Origin: Nosema muscidifuracis
Lineage: Eukaryota; Microsporidia; Nosematidae
Length of the DNA: 64,000 nt
Assembly: GCA_028335825.1 (NCBI GenBank)
Contig: JAIOKI010000001.1
Location: 918,165-982,164, forward strand
Reading direction: 5' to 3'
In this document: in pieces, positions 47,756-59,692 of the stretch
Numbering within the stretch: position 1 is the first letter of the stretch
Layout: each line of letters opens with the position of its first letter
Notes under the pieces: model-generated
The model's database searches: none
The model's input: only the letters and a program-made list of their open reading frames with translations
What the model was told of the DNA's origin: nothing
Position numbers and translations under genes: made by a program

Positions 47756-47758
47756 CCC
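47756..47758 (+). promoter_or_regulatory. CCC start motif
   Basis: CCC 3 bases before the ATG at 47762. Confidence 0.7.
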
Positions 47759-47761
47759 TTA

Positions 47762-48682
47762 ATGCAGCTATATGATATTCTAAATTGCAACAAAAATGCC
47801 ACTCAAGATGAAATCAAAAAGGCATACTGCAATATCATTAAGTTAAGGAACAGTAATTGTAATGCATATATTATTAATAGTGCATACAAATTACTTCGTA
47901 ATAATGAAAGTAGATCTTTTTATGATTTATATGGGGATATATCAATATCATTATTGACTTCGATAAGGTATCATTTTGGCTTTATCTCTTTATGTAATCA
48001 TATAAATATTCTTAGTTTTATTACTATAGTTGCTCTTAATTTAATAGGATTTTTATTATTGCATGTGATACCTTATAAATTTCTGATTGTAGTTCTTAAT
48101 ACATCAACAGTGATATTCATCTTATCTTTAATTCCTAAAAGTCTTATCTTAATTAGGAAAATTGGAGATACTGATGAATTGAGAAGATGCATGAATATTG
48201 TATCATTTATAGCTCTGAATTATTCTATTATTAGTTATATGATAATTTACTGTATAGAATTAGACAATATGTATTTGTTATGTATATTAAACGTATTATT
48301 CGTTTTTTATATATTTATGACTTTACTTAATAGAAGTATAAGTCAAAAAGAAAAATTCAATCCAAAGATCAACTTGCTATTTATATTATTAGTTGGAGTT
48401 GTACAGATATTTATGTTATGGAATATATACATGTTAATAATAGTATCATTATTTATTTTAGGATTTATTGTTGGAATTTTGAGTAGATTATCTTTGAAGG
48501 AGATATTTGTATTCTCTAGTTATATCTGTTATTTATATATCCTGTCTTTATCTTTAAATATATGTAGAACTAATTGGATAATGTTTATAATGATATTTAG
48601 TATGATGGCTATAATAACTTATAATTTAATTGTGATTGTATATATATATATTTGTAGAGACCTTCCAAAATATTATTATTAA
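47762..48682 (+). CDS. Eight-span membrane protein with an N-terminal J-like domain (306 aa)
   Basis: Residues 1-60 resemble a DnaJ domain: LYDILNCNKNATQDEIKKAY (helices I-II), then INSAYKLLRNNESRSFYDLY (helix III and start of IV). The loop that should carry the HPD tripeptide between helices II and III is shortened and has no HPD, so it should not stimulate Hsp70 ATPase in the normal way; it is J-like. The rest has about eight hydrophobic spans (starting roughly at 83, 109, 147, 168, 202, 222, 248 and 270) with short loops, ending in a short polar tail. Multi-span proteins with an N-terminal J domain are usually in the ER membrane with the J domain in the cytosol; that location is inference. 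Stop is TAA. No paralogue was seen in the window. Confidence 0.85.
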   Translation: MQLYDILNCNKNATQDEIKKAYCNIIKLRNSNCNAYIINSAYKLLRNNESRSFYDLYGDISISLLTSIRYHFGFISLCNHINILSFITIVALNLIGFLLLHVIPYKFLIVVLNTSTVIFILSLIPKSLILIRKIGDTDELRRCMNIVSFIALNYSIISYMIIYCIELDNMYLLCILNVLFVFYIFMTLLNRSISQKEKFNPKINLLFILLVGVVQIFMLWNIYMLIIVSLFILGFIVGILSRLSLKEIFVFSSYICYLYILSLSLNICRTNWIMFIMIFSMMAIITYNLIVIVYIYICRDLPKYYY

Positions 48683-49672
48683 ATAATTAGACTTAATATT
48701 TTTACTAATAAACACATCACTAAATATTAAAAAAGTAAGAAGGATAATAATTATTTTAAATCATGATATCATTGAAAGTTAGAGAAATATATTGAATGAA
48801 TATAATATTCTAGAAGTATAGAAATTATTCAATGATATAAAAAATACAAAAAGTATTTTCTTAATACACACTCAAAGGTATCATCTAAAAACTTACCTTT
48901 ATTGATTTCTTCTTAAGTCTTTATTATTATATCTCTTTGATATTATATTTGTGATATGAAAATCTATTAGTAATATCTTCACTATGATTCATCTCAATAA
49001 ATTTTAGTAATTTTATTATATCATTGATGTATTTCATTTATTTATCAACACTTCTATTAGCCAAAATACGTCAGTAGATGATCATTCATTATATAATTAT
49101 TTAACATTAAAAGTTTGTTGTTCAAAGATATAAGGATAATTTTTTATATTTAGTATGAGTATATTTATTTAAGCTAGAAAATTAAAGATTGACTGATTCA
49201 TAATGTCATTGATTTATAAATTGAAATTATTTTCTTACATGTTTAGATATTTATTCTCGACCAATACTTCTTTACTGTGGAAGATACAGACATATGTGAA
49301 TTAATCTTTTAACGAAATAGTATCCATATATATAAAAAGTTTAAAATTTGACATTTATATATTGTTAACCATAATAATAAAATTACATACTTGTTCTGAG
49401 AACAAAAAAGTTTAATCTAGAATATTAAAATCAATATGTTTAATCTGACTTAAATCTCCACAATAAACATTAAGAAAGTATAATTTAAATAATATTTAGT
49501 ATGTCAATATAATATTATAAAATTTTCTATATAGTGATGGGCTAAATCTATTTCTTATAATATTATATGGATCATCTTTTCAAAAGAATAAAATTATAAA
49601 AATTAGATTTTTAGTAAGAGTTTACAATATATGATTACTTATATATAAATTAATTTAAAAAAATAATTAAAC
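48683..49672. other. Start of a 5.5 kb gene desert
   Basis: No intact gene was seen. A block at 49391-49420 echoes the GTTCTGAG-containing dispersed motif. Confidence 0.4.
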
Positions 49673-49960
49673 TTATTTATATTTTATAGATTTCTCAATT
49701 GATACATCTTCACTTGTTGTATCTAATATGGTGAGTGTTCTACTAATGTATATATTAAGGTTTTCTGGAGTATTTAAATTACTTCTGAATTCTACTATAA
49801 TTTGATTGTATAAAGTAACACATTTATTATGCTATGTATAATCTTCATTGTATATTTAGAATGATTAGTTAACAATTCATACTTGTTTTCTTTGCTACTT
49901 CGACTTTTCTTAGATTGTTAAATCCAGATATTCATCACTATATATAGATAATATCAAAAT
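49673..49960 (-). pseudogene. Worn 3' end of an unidentified gene
   Basis: The minus strand from about 49823 to TAA at 49673-49675 is a clean open stretch of normal composition (VTLYNQIIVEFRSNLNTPEN, ending EDVSIEKSIKYK). Upstream it breaks up within 150 bases. No family was recognised. Confidence 0.35.
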
Positions 49961-52900
49961 ATATGTTAGTATATTTATTATGTGTATGAATCTAAATAAT
50001 ATTAATAATATGCTCCATAGAATTATTATCAAATATATTCATACATATAGAACATAAAAATTAGACATTAAATAAAAAATGAAAATTTATAAACTTATTA
50101 TGGTGCACAAAATAATATATAAAAAATATTTACCTATATAACGACTTTTAATTAATGATCTTCATCTATAAAAATCAGATATTTTATTATTGAAATTAAT
50201 TATCATTTTAAAATAATAAAATTATCTTCAGTCATACTTAATGAGGAATAAAATTTAAGATAATCTATCACATGTAAAAAGAAAATAAATTAAAAATATT
50301 AATAAATATCAATTACAATAATTATACTTCATTTAGCTTCTAATATCGATCTTTTATGATATACCATTACAATATTTATATATTATAAATTTTTTATATT
50401 TTCGTTTTATATTATCCTATAATTGAATATATAATACTTCAGTTAATCTTTATTTTACATAAAAGGGATCAATAAATTAATGATTGAAAATAAATATTAT
50501 TCATATGTATATATAAAATATAATACAAGAATTCAGAATTAATTATATTTTTAAAAACTAGTGATATATATCTTCTTAAGATGATACATTAATTAAATTA
50601 TAATTTACATATTTCATAAGTATAAGTACTAATCAATTTATGTTATATTAGAACTTATATAATCTTTTTAATTAACTAAAGTTTATGATTGTATCTATTA
50701 TATAAAAAAAGTAAATATAATTTTTGTCAATAGGAGTAAATAAATTATAAATCTAATAATAATAAGTATATTTATTGTCAGATGAATACATTTTGAAATG
50801 TCAAATGAGTTAATAAAGAAAACTAGTCTAATATAATAACTTTTAATTTTTAGAGTTCTATCATGTGTTTCTAAATCTTGTCAGTAATCAATGTCATGTC
50901 TATGATATATTAAAATGAGTTGAAAAGAGGATGAACCAAAATATAATTAAATATCCCGATATATAAGTAATTATTTACTACTCCAATCAGAATATATTAA
51001 ATTTAAAAAACACATATAGCAAATTATATATTGATTAAAATACTTTTATATGATGCTAATATACTAGGGTAAAAATATTCAAGAATCGTAAAGTTTTTAT
51101 ATATATATATAATAAATAAAATTGAATTTCAAACATTCATTAAATATTCTTATTATATCGAGGGTAAGAAAATAAATGCTATAATTCTATAAAAGATATA
51201 TAAATTAATATTATAGACTATAAAATTATTTTAAACATGATTTGAACTTATTAAATAATATTATCCTAATGACATGTGAATTAATTAAATTTAAATGTCA
51301 AATTAGAATAGAATGATAATAAGATATAGATATGTATTTATTATAAATATCTTCTTATATTATTCAGATATAAAGTCTAATTATATACAAAAAAACAATT
51401 GTATTAATAAGTCAATGTAATGATAATTACCATTACACTAGAACCTCAGAGATTTTCAAATATAACAAAATATTTAGATTATTGAATATTATTCTATGTA
51501 TTTAATATATAATTTTTCCCTTCATTGATAAAATTATTATATTGAATATGATTTGTTTCCATTTATTAAGAATAAATAAAATTGTTTATTAAAAGGATAT
51601 ACTATAAATTTTAGTATCTTTTCATAATTTTTATTTTTTCATTACAGATTTACAGCCTCTTTATAAATAATATCATGATTATAGACATAAATAATAAGAA
51701 AATTATTTAAATATTTATTATGAAGCAGAAAAAACTCTGAGTTTTGATGATACTTAGAATACAATATAAAACAAATATTTTTTATTTATACTAATTTCTT
51801 CACTTTTTTGTCTCCTCACTGGGGTATATATATATAGAAAATTAATAATTGAAGAGAATAAAAAATGATGTATTATATAGACAACTGTATTGATATATTT
51901 CTATAGACTTAAGAAACATTTAGAATGACATCTGTTCAAATTACATTGATAAGCTAATTAAAAATATTCTGTTATATTTTTATCTAACTAGTTTATTTTT
52001 GAATAATTCATGTGCAAGAGAATTAATATGGTCATATATGAGTTTAATTTTACGTCTAAATAGTAAATTTTATAAACACTTAACAAGAAATATATGACTT
52101 AATCAGTAATATCTAGAGTTATTCCATAAAATATAATAATTAAAATAAAATATTTTAGAATCCGTAATTTTATTAATTGCTATTTTTGTATAAAAAATTT
52201 ATCTTATTATTGTTATTTATAAATGTAAATATTTAAAATTAAGAAGATTATAATTATAATATTGGCTAATTAATTGAGATAACTATTACTCTCTTTAGTC
52301 GATGATGTGATAATAGATCAGGATGAGATAATTGTATTTAAATATGTACTTATTGAAATATTATATGTATAAAATTAATTACATATATATGATATATATG
52401 AGAAGACTATTTATATAAAAATAATATTAAAACTTAATACTGCTATGAAAGAGAAATTATAATTCAAGTTTTCATAATTATCAGAAACTTTGTTTATATT
52501 AGTTTATAAATTAAATATTACAAGGTTATTAATATTCATAGAAATAAATATATATCTGAGAATTGGAATAAATTGATTCTTTCTTTATTAAAACATATTT
52601 AGAAAATTATGATATAACTATTAAATTGAAAAACTATCTAATATGAATTAGTCAATAAAACTTCTGTATAAGTATAAATTAAATTAATTTTATTATTATA
52701 ACAAACCTCAACTAACATTATATAACTTATCAAGATGAATCCCAAAAGATAAACACTATAATAATAAATCTAAAAAAGTATAATTATTTTGAAATTCTTG
52801 ATTAAAATAATTTTTTATAATATCTTATGCTTCGTTATTTATATTTAATTTACCAGATAAAATTAATTAATTAAAGTCTTTATATTCTTTTTCCTTATCA

Positions 52901-53970
52901 TATTTACTTAATTTTTGATGAGATCTTTTCTATTCAAATGACCAATAAAAAATTAGTATATACTTGAATATTATATAAGTGAAATTATTATATTCATAAA
53001 TAATAGGTTATTATTAGATATAATTTAGAACTTATTCTCATTAGTATATGATATTCAATATCAATTAGTCTAGAATTATGATTAATTATAGAAAAGCCTT
53101 TAGTATATAAGAAGGGATGAATAAAATTCTTGAAATGATCAGTATTTTATATATAAAATATATTCTTGGTCTTAACATGATCTAAATTATCATGAATTAA
53201 TTTGATTGATGATAAACATAAAAGAGTGAAATATAGAAAATATGAAGAATGAATAAAATGTCAAATTACAGTATCTGTCAGTTGAACTTTTTCACAGACT
53301 AGATGAAGGTTTTTAAGTGTATCATTTATTTTATCTGGTTTTAAAATCTCACATCTGAATATTCTATTTTCAAGCAAGTTAAAATATAATGATATCATTA
53401 TCTTTTATTTATATTATGATATTATTGACCCGAAAGATTGCATCATGTATATTAAATAAGCTTCAGTAATAAATCTTGGAATTATTATTGTCAATATAGT
53501 TTCATATTTTAACATATGAATAAATATAATCTTCAAAGAATAATTTAGAAGTATTATGAAAATATAATTTTGGATATTATTATAATTCTTATGTAAAAAA
53601 ATTAAAATAATCTCATATATTCTATATTTTATTAGTAATTATGAAAAGATTCATATAATATATTAGGATATCAAATAAAAAAAAGTCGAAATGTAAAATT
53701 TTAAGAAAATAAAACAATAAGTCTATTTACAAATATAATATATATCTTTAATATTATAATAGACTTATTGAGAATAAAAAATCTTTTAGTTAAAATTAAA
53801 ATTACTTAAGAAAATATTATAAATTACACATTTGTATTATTGACTTAGAAATATCTAATTGTAACTATCCTATATTAATAATACTTTGATCTTTACATAT
53901 TTCATACTAAATAGAAGAGTGTATAAAAAAGTTTATTTAAATAGAAAATCAATTTCTTTTTTCATAATGA
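49961..53970. other. Gene desert
   Basis: Four kilobases of extremely AT-rich DNA with no open frame, RNA or repeat that I can support on either strand. It may contain genes decayed beyond recognition. Confidence 0.45.
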
Positions 53971-54092
53971 AATCACATAAATAAATTAAATATTATATTA
54001 TTTAATATATTACTCAAATATAATAAATTTTATTAATTAGAATCACATAAATAAATTAAATATTATATTATTTAATATATTACTCAAATATA
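53971..54092. repeat. Two-copy tandem repeat, period 70
   Basis: A 52-base unit beginning AATCACATAAATAAATTAAA at 53971 recurs exactly at 54041, with an 18-base spacer. It lies 115 bases upstream of the gene at 54207, so it may affect its promoter region. Confidence 0.85.
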
Positions 54093-54202
54093 AAATTTAA
54101 TTTACTATATAAAGAAATAAATTTTATATTATTAAATTTATTACATTAGACATTAAATTTTGTTTATTTTTAATTCATTACCTAAAGATTTTAAATTTTT
54201 TA

Positions 54203-54204
54203 CC
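54203..54204 (+). promoter_or_regulatory. CC form of the start motif
   Basis: T-run then ACCTT before the ATG at 54207. Confidence 0.45.
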
Positions 54205-54206
54205 TT

Positions 54207-54893
54207 ATGAATTTTATTTTTTTTGCAAGTGTTTTATCAATTAAAGATAATTGGATGGAATTTGATATATTTGGAAAATTTTTAGATAACACTGATGATA
54301 TTATCTTAGATACTTTTGGCTTTTATAGGTTTGATTTATTTGATGGAGTTAGTTTAGTAGAAGAAATCGAACTGAATACCCAAGAATTATTTGAAGATAA
54401 TATGTTATATCTATCAGAAAGATTTAAATATTCTGGTATACAGAGAGAATATTATATTAAATCTAATGGATGTATTATGTTTTCTGCATTATTTTTTAAT
54501 AGCAAATTGTTTGATCCAAGTAGAAAACATCTGATTGAGTTAGCTAGCAAACTAAACATTATTATTCGATCTACTGATAATAAAAAAAAAGAGATTTTGG
54601 ATAAATGTAAACCTTTTGATACTTATGGAGATATCTGTGGAAATTTCAATTTTACTAATGAAAAATCTATCTTACACGTTCTATTAAAATCATATAGGTA
54701 TGATGGCACAGATAGAAAAGAATATATGTCTGTTTTTAAGAAAGCTTTAATATATTTGCTTGAAAAAATACGTAAAGATAAATATTCCAGAAGTAGTTTT
54801 GAAGATTTTAATAACATGAATATTGAAAATTTTTATGATGTTAACTATGAAATATCTAATAATTTTAAAATTATAAATGATGAGATTTCATAA
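54207..54893 (+). CDS. Short secreted protein, possible distant family 3 member (228 aa)
   Basis: Function unknown. The first 11 or so residues (MNFIFFASVLS) are a short hydrophobic leader, probably a signal peptide. The segment FDLFDGVSLVEEIELNTQEL, followed by a charged stretch and a helix ending LIELASKLNIII, matches the order and spacing of RFDKLHGITNPIIIKL, LDEHLDED and YLYEFLKNLSSY in the 542 aa family 3 protein, but identity is low. If related, it keeps only the N-terminal half of that family. The start is supported by TTTTTTACCTT before the ATG; stop is TAA. Five Cys are present (MKCxx-type motifs are absent). The minus-strand open frame at 54623-54817 is a shadow. Confidence 0.8.
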   Translation: MNFIFFASVLSIKDNWMEFDIFGKFLDNTDDIILDTFGFYRFDLFDGVSLVEEIELNTQELFEDNMLYLSERFKYSGIQREYYIKSNGCIMFSALFFNSKLFDPSRKHLIELASKLNIIIRSTDNKKKEILDKCKPFDTYGDICGNFNFTNEKSILHVLLKSYRYDGTDRKEYMSVFKKALIYLLEKIRKDKYSRSSFEDFNNMNIENFYDVNYEISNNFKIINDEIS

Positions 54894-55829
54894 TTTTGTC
54901 TATTTACAATTTTAGAAGATAAATTTAAGAAAATATTATATGTTAACTAATAAATTTTATTAACTATTATTCATTTATTTTACTTTATTAAATATACTTA
55001 TAAAATTTATATTGCATTAATTTTTACTTTATTAATTTCCATAAGAATAAATAGACTATCATTAATTCAATAATCTTTTAAATATTACAGTAATAATAAG
55101 AATATCAACAAAGGTATATTTTTACACATATTAAGTTTATAAATTTAATCTTACTAGAAATTTATATATTATAATTATTTTTTAGAAACAATTACTTTGT
55201 ATTAATAATATTATATAAGATAACTGAAAGTAGCTTCTTAATTTGATGTCTATATATAATTTTTAAAATGACTTTACTGAGAATTCAAAGAGAAATATAC
55301 AATAAAAAGAAGAACCAATGCAAAAAGGATAAAAGTTTATTTATACATAATATTGAGATTTATATATCATAGAAAAAAATAAATACAAGGAATAAAAATG
55401 TAACTAATATATTGTATCTTTTTTTTTTAAAATCGTTACTCCTTATAGAAAGATTGTATCTTGAAAGACTATAAAATAGTCATAAAATATCTTTTATCGG
55501 ATTCAATTCATAAGACCATAAAATTTACAAGCTATAAGTATTGAAATAGTAAGTATATAAAATGATTATGAATATAAAGACTAAGTATAAATAATGGATT
55601 TTATGAAATTGAAGAAATGAAACACATCAATAAATTATATAACTTGATAAATATGATAAAACATTTAAAAGTCGAAGATGGTGACCTTTTATATAGACAT
55701 TTATTTTTATATAAATAATATTATTGATAAATACGACAGAATCTTGTAGGGATGAAAAATAAAGATTTATAAAAATAATTTGGACATAATAATTCACATG
55801 ATATTAATTTTTTTATTCGATACAAAAAA
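54894..55829. other. AT-rich intergenic stretch
   Basis: No supported feature was seen. Confidence 0.5.
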
Positions 55830-56420
55830 TTTAGAACGTATCATTAGAGTAGTAGGTCTAATAAAAATATTATTCTTTATATTATCTTGTAATCCTAAAA
55901 TTAGTAAAATAATAAATAATAAAGCTGAGATTATTGACAGAAATATCATAGAATAAAATATATACTGCTGATAGACTATTGTTCATAATTTCAGAATCAA
56001 TAAACTTGTAGAAATTTTCAATATGATTTGAATTTCTTTTTATACTTTCTTCATATTAAATTCTATACACTAAGGTTAGTTCATACATAAATCTCTTAAA
56101 TCATAAACTTTAAATGATAAATTGACGAAATCTTCATAAATAGCAAAAAGTTTTATTAAAACATTATTAATAATTTGTTATTCATATCAGTATGTATTAA
56201 TTTATATCTTGAAGTTTTTAAAAATCAAAGAAAAATTAAAATATTCGTTATCGAACCATAAAAAATCAAGATCATATATACCACATTGATAATCGATTTT
56301 ATATTTCCTATACATTCAATTTCATCGTGATTTAGTATAATTTATGAAAGTCATTAAAACATTTATGAGATAATAATAACTCATATTTTGTTATCAGATA
56401 ATTTTAATATATTATAAAAT
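55830..56420 (-). pseudogene. Family 1 pseudogene
   Basis: Decayed minus-strand copy of the Cys-rich hairpin family, closest to the gene at 5468. Recognisable pieces, in order, are a KCF-DFHKLY remnant of KCLVHFTRK (near 56360), a DEIECIG remnant, a YDLDFLWFDNEYF-like segment (about 56245-56290), KVYDLRDLCMN (about 56070-56105), and a tail matching the FYSMMS hydrophobic span (about 55870-55960). Many stops and shifts lie between them. It shows that the family once extended to both ends of this subtelomeric region. Confidence 0.7.
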
Positions 56421-58042
56421 ATGTAATGATTGTATCTTTTTTAATATCACTTTGTCGTAAACATAGAATTATTAATCAGTGTTAGACTTTTATAAGTTAA
56501 GTGTATTTAGTAAAAAAATAAATACTAATATTGAACATCATAACAACAGAATTTTTGTATAGATTTAATGTATGTGAATTATTAATATCATAGAAAAATC
56601 AATGATATATTATTGCTTTATGTTTTTAAATCTATTTTGATGTTAAAAATGAGAAAATATATATTTTCGTATCTATTGCAAAAAAATTATTTATTTCTCA
56701 TCAGTGAAATATTTTCGATGTATTGATATACCCCTAAACAATATAAAAAATAAACTATTTATATCATTTATAGATAAAAATAATAAGAAGTATTAAGTAC
56801 TACATTTTACATTTATTTTACTAGCATTTGTTAATGTGATTGATTATTATTTAGATAATTCAATTTTTCATTATTAACATGATAATATCCATAGACTTAT
56901 GACAATCATATAAAAATTACCATATTTGTTAAATTGTTTTTTTTTAAATATCTGTATTGTAAAACATTCTTATGAAATTATATTTTATTAAAACTTTTAC
57001 ATAGTGTTAATTGAGATGTTTGTCATATTATAAAAATTTTAATGATGATCTGTTCTAAACATTATTAATATATTATAATATTTATAAAATAATTAGAATT
57101 AATAAATATATGAATATCATTCTAGAGAAGAAATTAAGAGATATAAATACACACATGTTTTCTTTTAGAAAAATAAAATATATTGATTAGAAAGATGATT
57201 ATAAATTTACAATGATCTTTAGACTGTTAATATTAAAGAGAAATGAAAATATATATTTTATAATGATACGTTTAATTTCTTACTTAAAAATCAATGTATC
57301 ATATCTCGTCTATTTTTACAACTCACATGAATTATATTGTAAATAGTTAATAATTTATATTTATAAATTCTATATTCATTGATTGTATTAAAACAAGAGA
57401 TTATATTAATCTTATAAAATAGCATTCTAATAATTATCATAATTTACTTTGATTATAAAAATACATTATTAATAACTAGGGGTCAAAATTATATCACAAT
57501 GAGCATAAGAAGTAAATTAATAATAAATTTAATATATTGTAGATAATTGAGAAATATTTGTTATTTACACATGAAAATTTTATTGTTTGATTTAAAAATA
57601 AATTAAAAATTTAAATAAATTATTTAGCACTATAAAAAGACTAAATGTGTATGAAATATATTTAGAAACTAATAATGATTTTGAATTTAATTAAATACTA
57701 AAGATTTTAAATTAAGATATTTTTTACAATAATTACTTTTATAGATATGGATATAAATCAATTAATCAGATCTTTGATTCAATAAAAAAAATTAAATTAT
57801 ATGTTTATGTAAAAACACTGAGTTTAAATTAATAATTTAAATATATGTCTTTGCAAACATTATTATATATACTATCATACAAAAAAATATCAAGTTTAAA
57901 AAATTAATTAAAAGATAATTTAATTTAGATAAACACAAAATGAAATAATATATAATAAAATCTAAGAAAATTAAAATTATTTATTTGAATTATGATTATG
58001 TCAAATTTAATTTGTTTTATGTTAAATAATAAATTTTTTTAA
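56421..58042. other. AT-rich intergenic stretch with two orphan CCCC runs
   Basis: CCCC near 56731-56734 (plus) and GGGG at 57479-57482 (minus, reading TTGACCCCTAGTTAT, much like the leader of the gene at 5468) may be ghost start motifs. No frame follows either. Confidence 0.35.
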
Positions 58043-58047
58043 CCTTA

Positions 58048-59060
58048 ATGAATATCATTTGTATTTTATTTACAACTATATTTACTGCTGATCTTAAAAA
58101 GACAAAAAATACAATTTTAAAATCTGATTCTATTTTATTAAAAGATATCACCGATTTTTATATTGAAGGAATGAATAAAGAAGGATTTAAAAATGCTCCT
58201 ATATTATTAATTGATTATAAATATACACAATATACTAAAATTATTGAAGAATTATAAGTAGAATTTAAAAAAATCACCTTAAAAGATTTGCCAACAGGTT
58301 TTAATATAAAAGCTTAAGTAGAATCACATCCCTGTCCTCTATCACGTAAATGTAAAGATGCTATGTTCTACTATAAAACGACACCAAATAGTGTTTTAAT
58401 AAAGGGTGGAGATAAAAATATAAACTCACTAACGAATAAATTTTGATATATATAATGTAATTTACACTTAAAGTAAAATTTGAATGAAATATTATTAATG
58501 TTGTACACCAAAATTTTACTTGATTTCTTTCTAATTTTAACGTTTAATTATTTTCAGAATACATAACTAAATGTTAAACTCTATTATAGTAAACATATAA
58601 AATAAATATAAAATATTATCAACCGAAAATACTTTATATAGAAATTTTAAAGAATGTATATTGACTAGTTCTAATTAAAAACTTTGACGTAGAAAAACTT
58701 CTTGACGATAAATTTACAAATTTCTTATAAATTGATATGATAAATATTACAAGATGTGAAGGTTTAAATGTTTCTTCTGTAGAATTAAATATGACAAGAT
58801 CATAAAATCTTTTGAAAAATTAAGTTATATCTTACATAGAATACTGAACAAATAAAATATTGTATCAATTGATAAACCATTTAAATCGAAATATATATTC
58901 ATTCCAGAATCTTATTAATACTTTATAAAAAATTTCTCTTGACTAGGAAGAAAAAGACATCGATAGCATTTAGATTGAAAATTAGTTAAATTAAAATACT
59001 AAACACAAAGATTACTTATATAATTATTTTTTCATTCATGAAGAATTTTGTTATGATTTG
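58048..59060 (+). pseudogene. Dead secreted-protein gene
   Basis: The ATG at 58048 is preceded by TTTTTTTAACCTTA (a CC start motif), and the product begins with a signal peptide (MNIICILFTTIFTA). Seventy residues later the frame meets TAA (58255-58257). The same frame goes on with coding character (KKITLKDLPTGFNIKA, then a Cys-containing CPLSRKCKDAMFYYK) past a second stop. Further coding-like pieces (LLDDKFTNFL, INITRCEGLNVSSVELNM) extend to about 59060. It may be a relative of family 3 or of the gene at 54207, but similarity is too weak to claim. Confidence 0.55.
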
Positions 59061-59286
59061 ACGTATGGATATTTTAAATAATCACAAATATTAAATTAGC
59101 ATTGACAGACAGATAATTTATTTAATATTGGTCTTATATTACTCTGTTGTGAATATTGAAATAATAAAATATGTAAGAATAAATAAATTATAAATAATAG
59201 ATAAAAGTTAGTGATTATGATTATTATATAATTAGTTTCATTTATATAAATTTTATGTTATTTTCTAAAATAAATTTTTAATCATA

Positions 59287-59289
59287 CCC
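59287..59289 (+). promoter_or_regulatory. CCC start motif
   Basis: ATACCCTATG: CCC one base before the ATG at 59291. It points to an upstream start for the two-span protein, 28 codons before the first ATG (59375) of the open part. Confidence 0.6.
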
Positions 59290-59290
59290 T

Positions 59291-59692
59291 ATGATATCAT
59301 TTCTTGTACTACTTAACATACTAAATAAAGCATACTGAACAAACAGAACGTCAGAACAAGAATATGAAAATACATTGCATGCAAAATATAACTTATCTGA
59401 AAACATTTTAGATCCTTATATCACTATAAAGCATGTATCAGAACTTGATCAAAATATCTTGCTTGATCATTTTACAGTTATTTTGTGTTTTTTTATTTCG
59501 TTTATTTTTTTAATATTTGCTAGGATTATATTGTTTGTTTATGAAGGTCGTGATACTCCCAGAGTAATATGCTATATCTTTTACATACTATTAGTTCTTG
59601 TACTCCTACTACCTACTGTGGGTGTAATATTAGAATATTATTTTTATAATTTGAATCAGGAATTATGGATTTCTTTCAATAAATTATTTTAA
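59291..59692 (+). pseudogene. Two-span membrane protein interrupted by one TGA near its start
   Basis: From the ATG at 59291 the frame reads a hydrophobic leader (MISFLVLLNILNKAY), then TGA at 59336-59338, then continues in the same frame without another stop to TAA at 59692. The open part has a polar segment (TNRTSEQEYENTLHAKYNLS), two hydrophobic spans (about 59475-59540 and 59570-59640) and a short tail ending WISFNKLF. The leader looks like a signal peptide, so the TGA cuts secretion from the body. If translation started at 59375 instead, a 105 aa two-span protein would still be made. This is the last gene before the telomere. Function unknown. Confidence 0.6.

Noticed and set aside
54623-54817. 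Minus-strand open frame
   Set aside because: Antisense shadow of the gene at 54207.
8214-59338. TGA reassigned to a sense codon
   Set aside because: The family 1 gene at 8214 ends in TGA exactly where its sister ends in TAA. The internal TGA at 32194 does not align with Trp in the paralogue, and Trp is encoded by TGG throughout.
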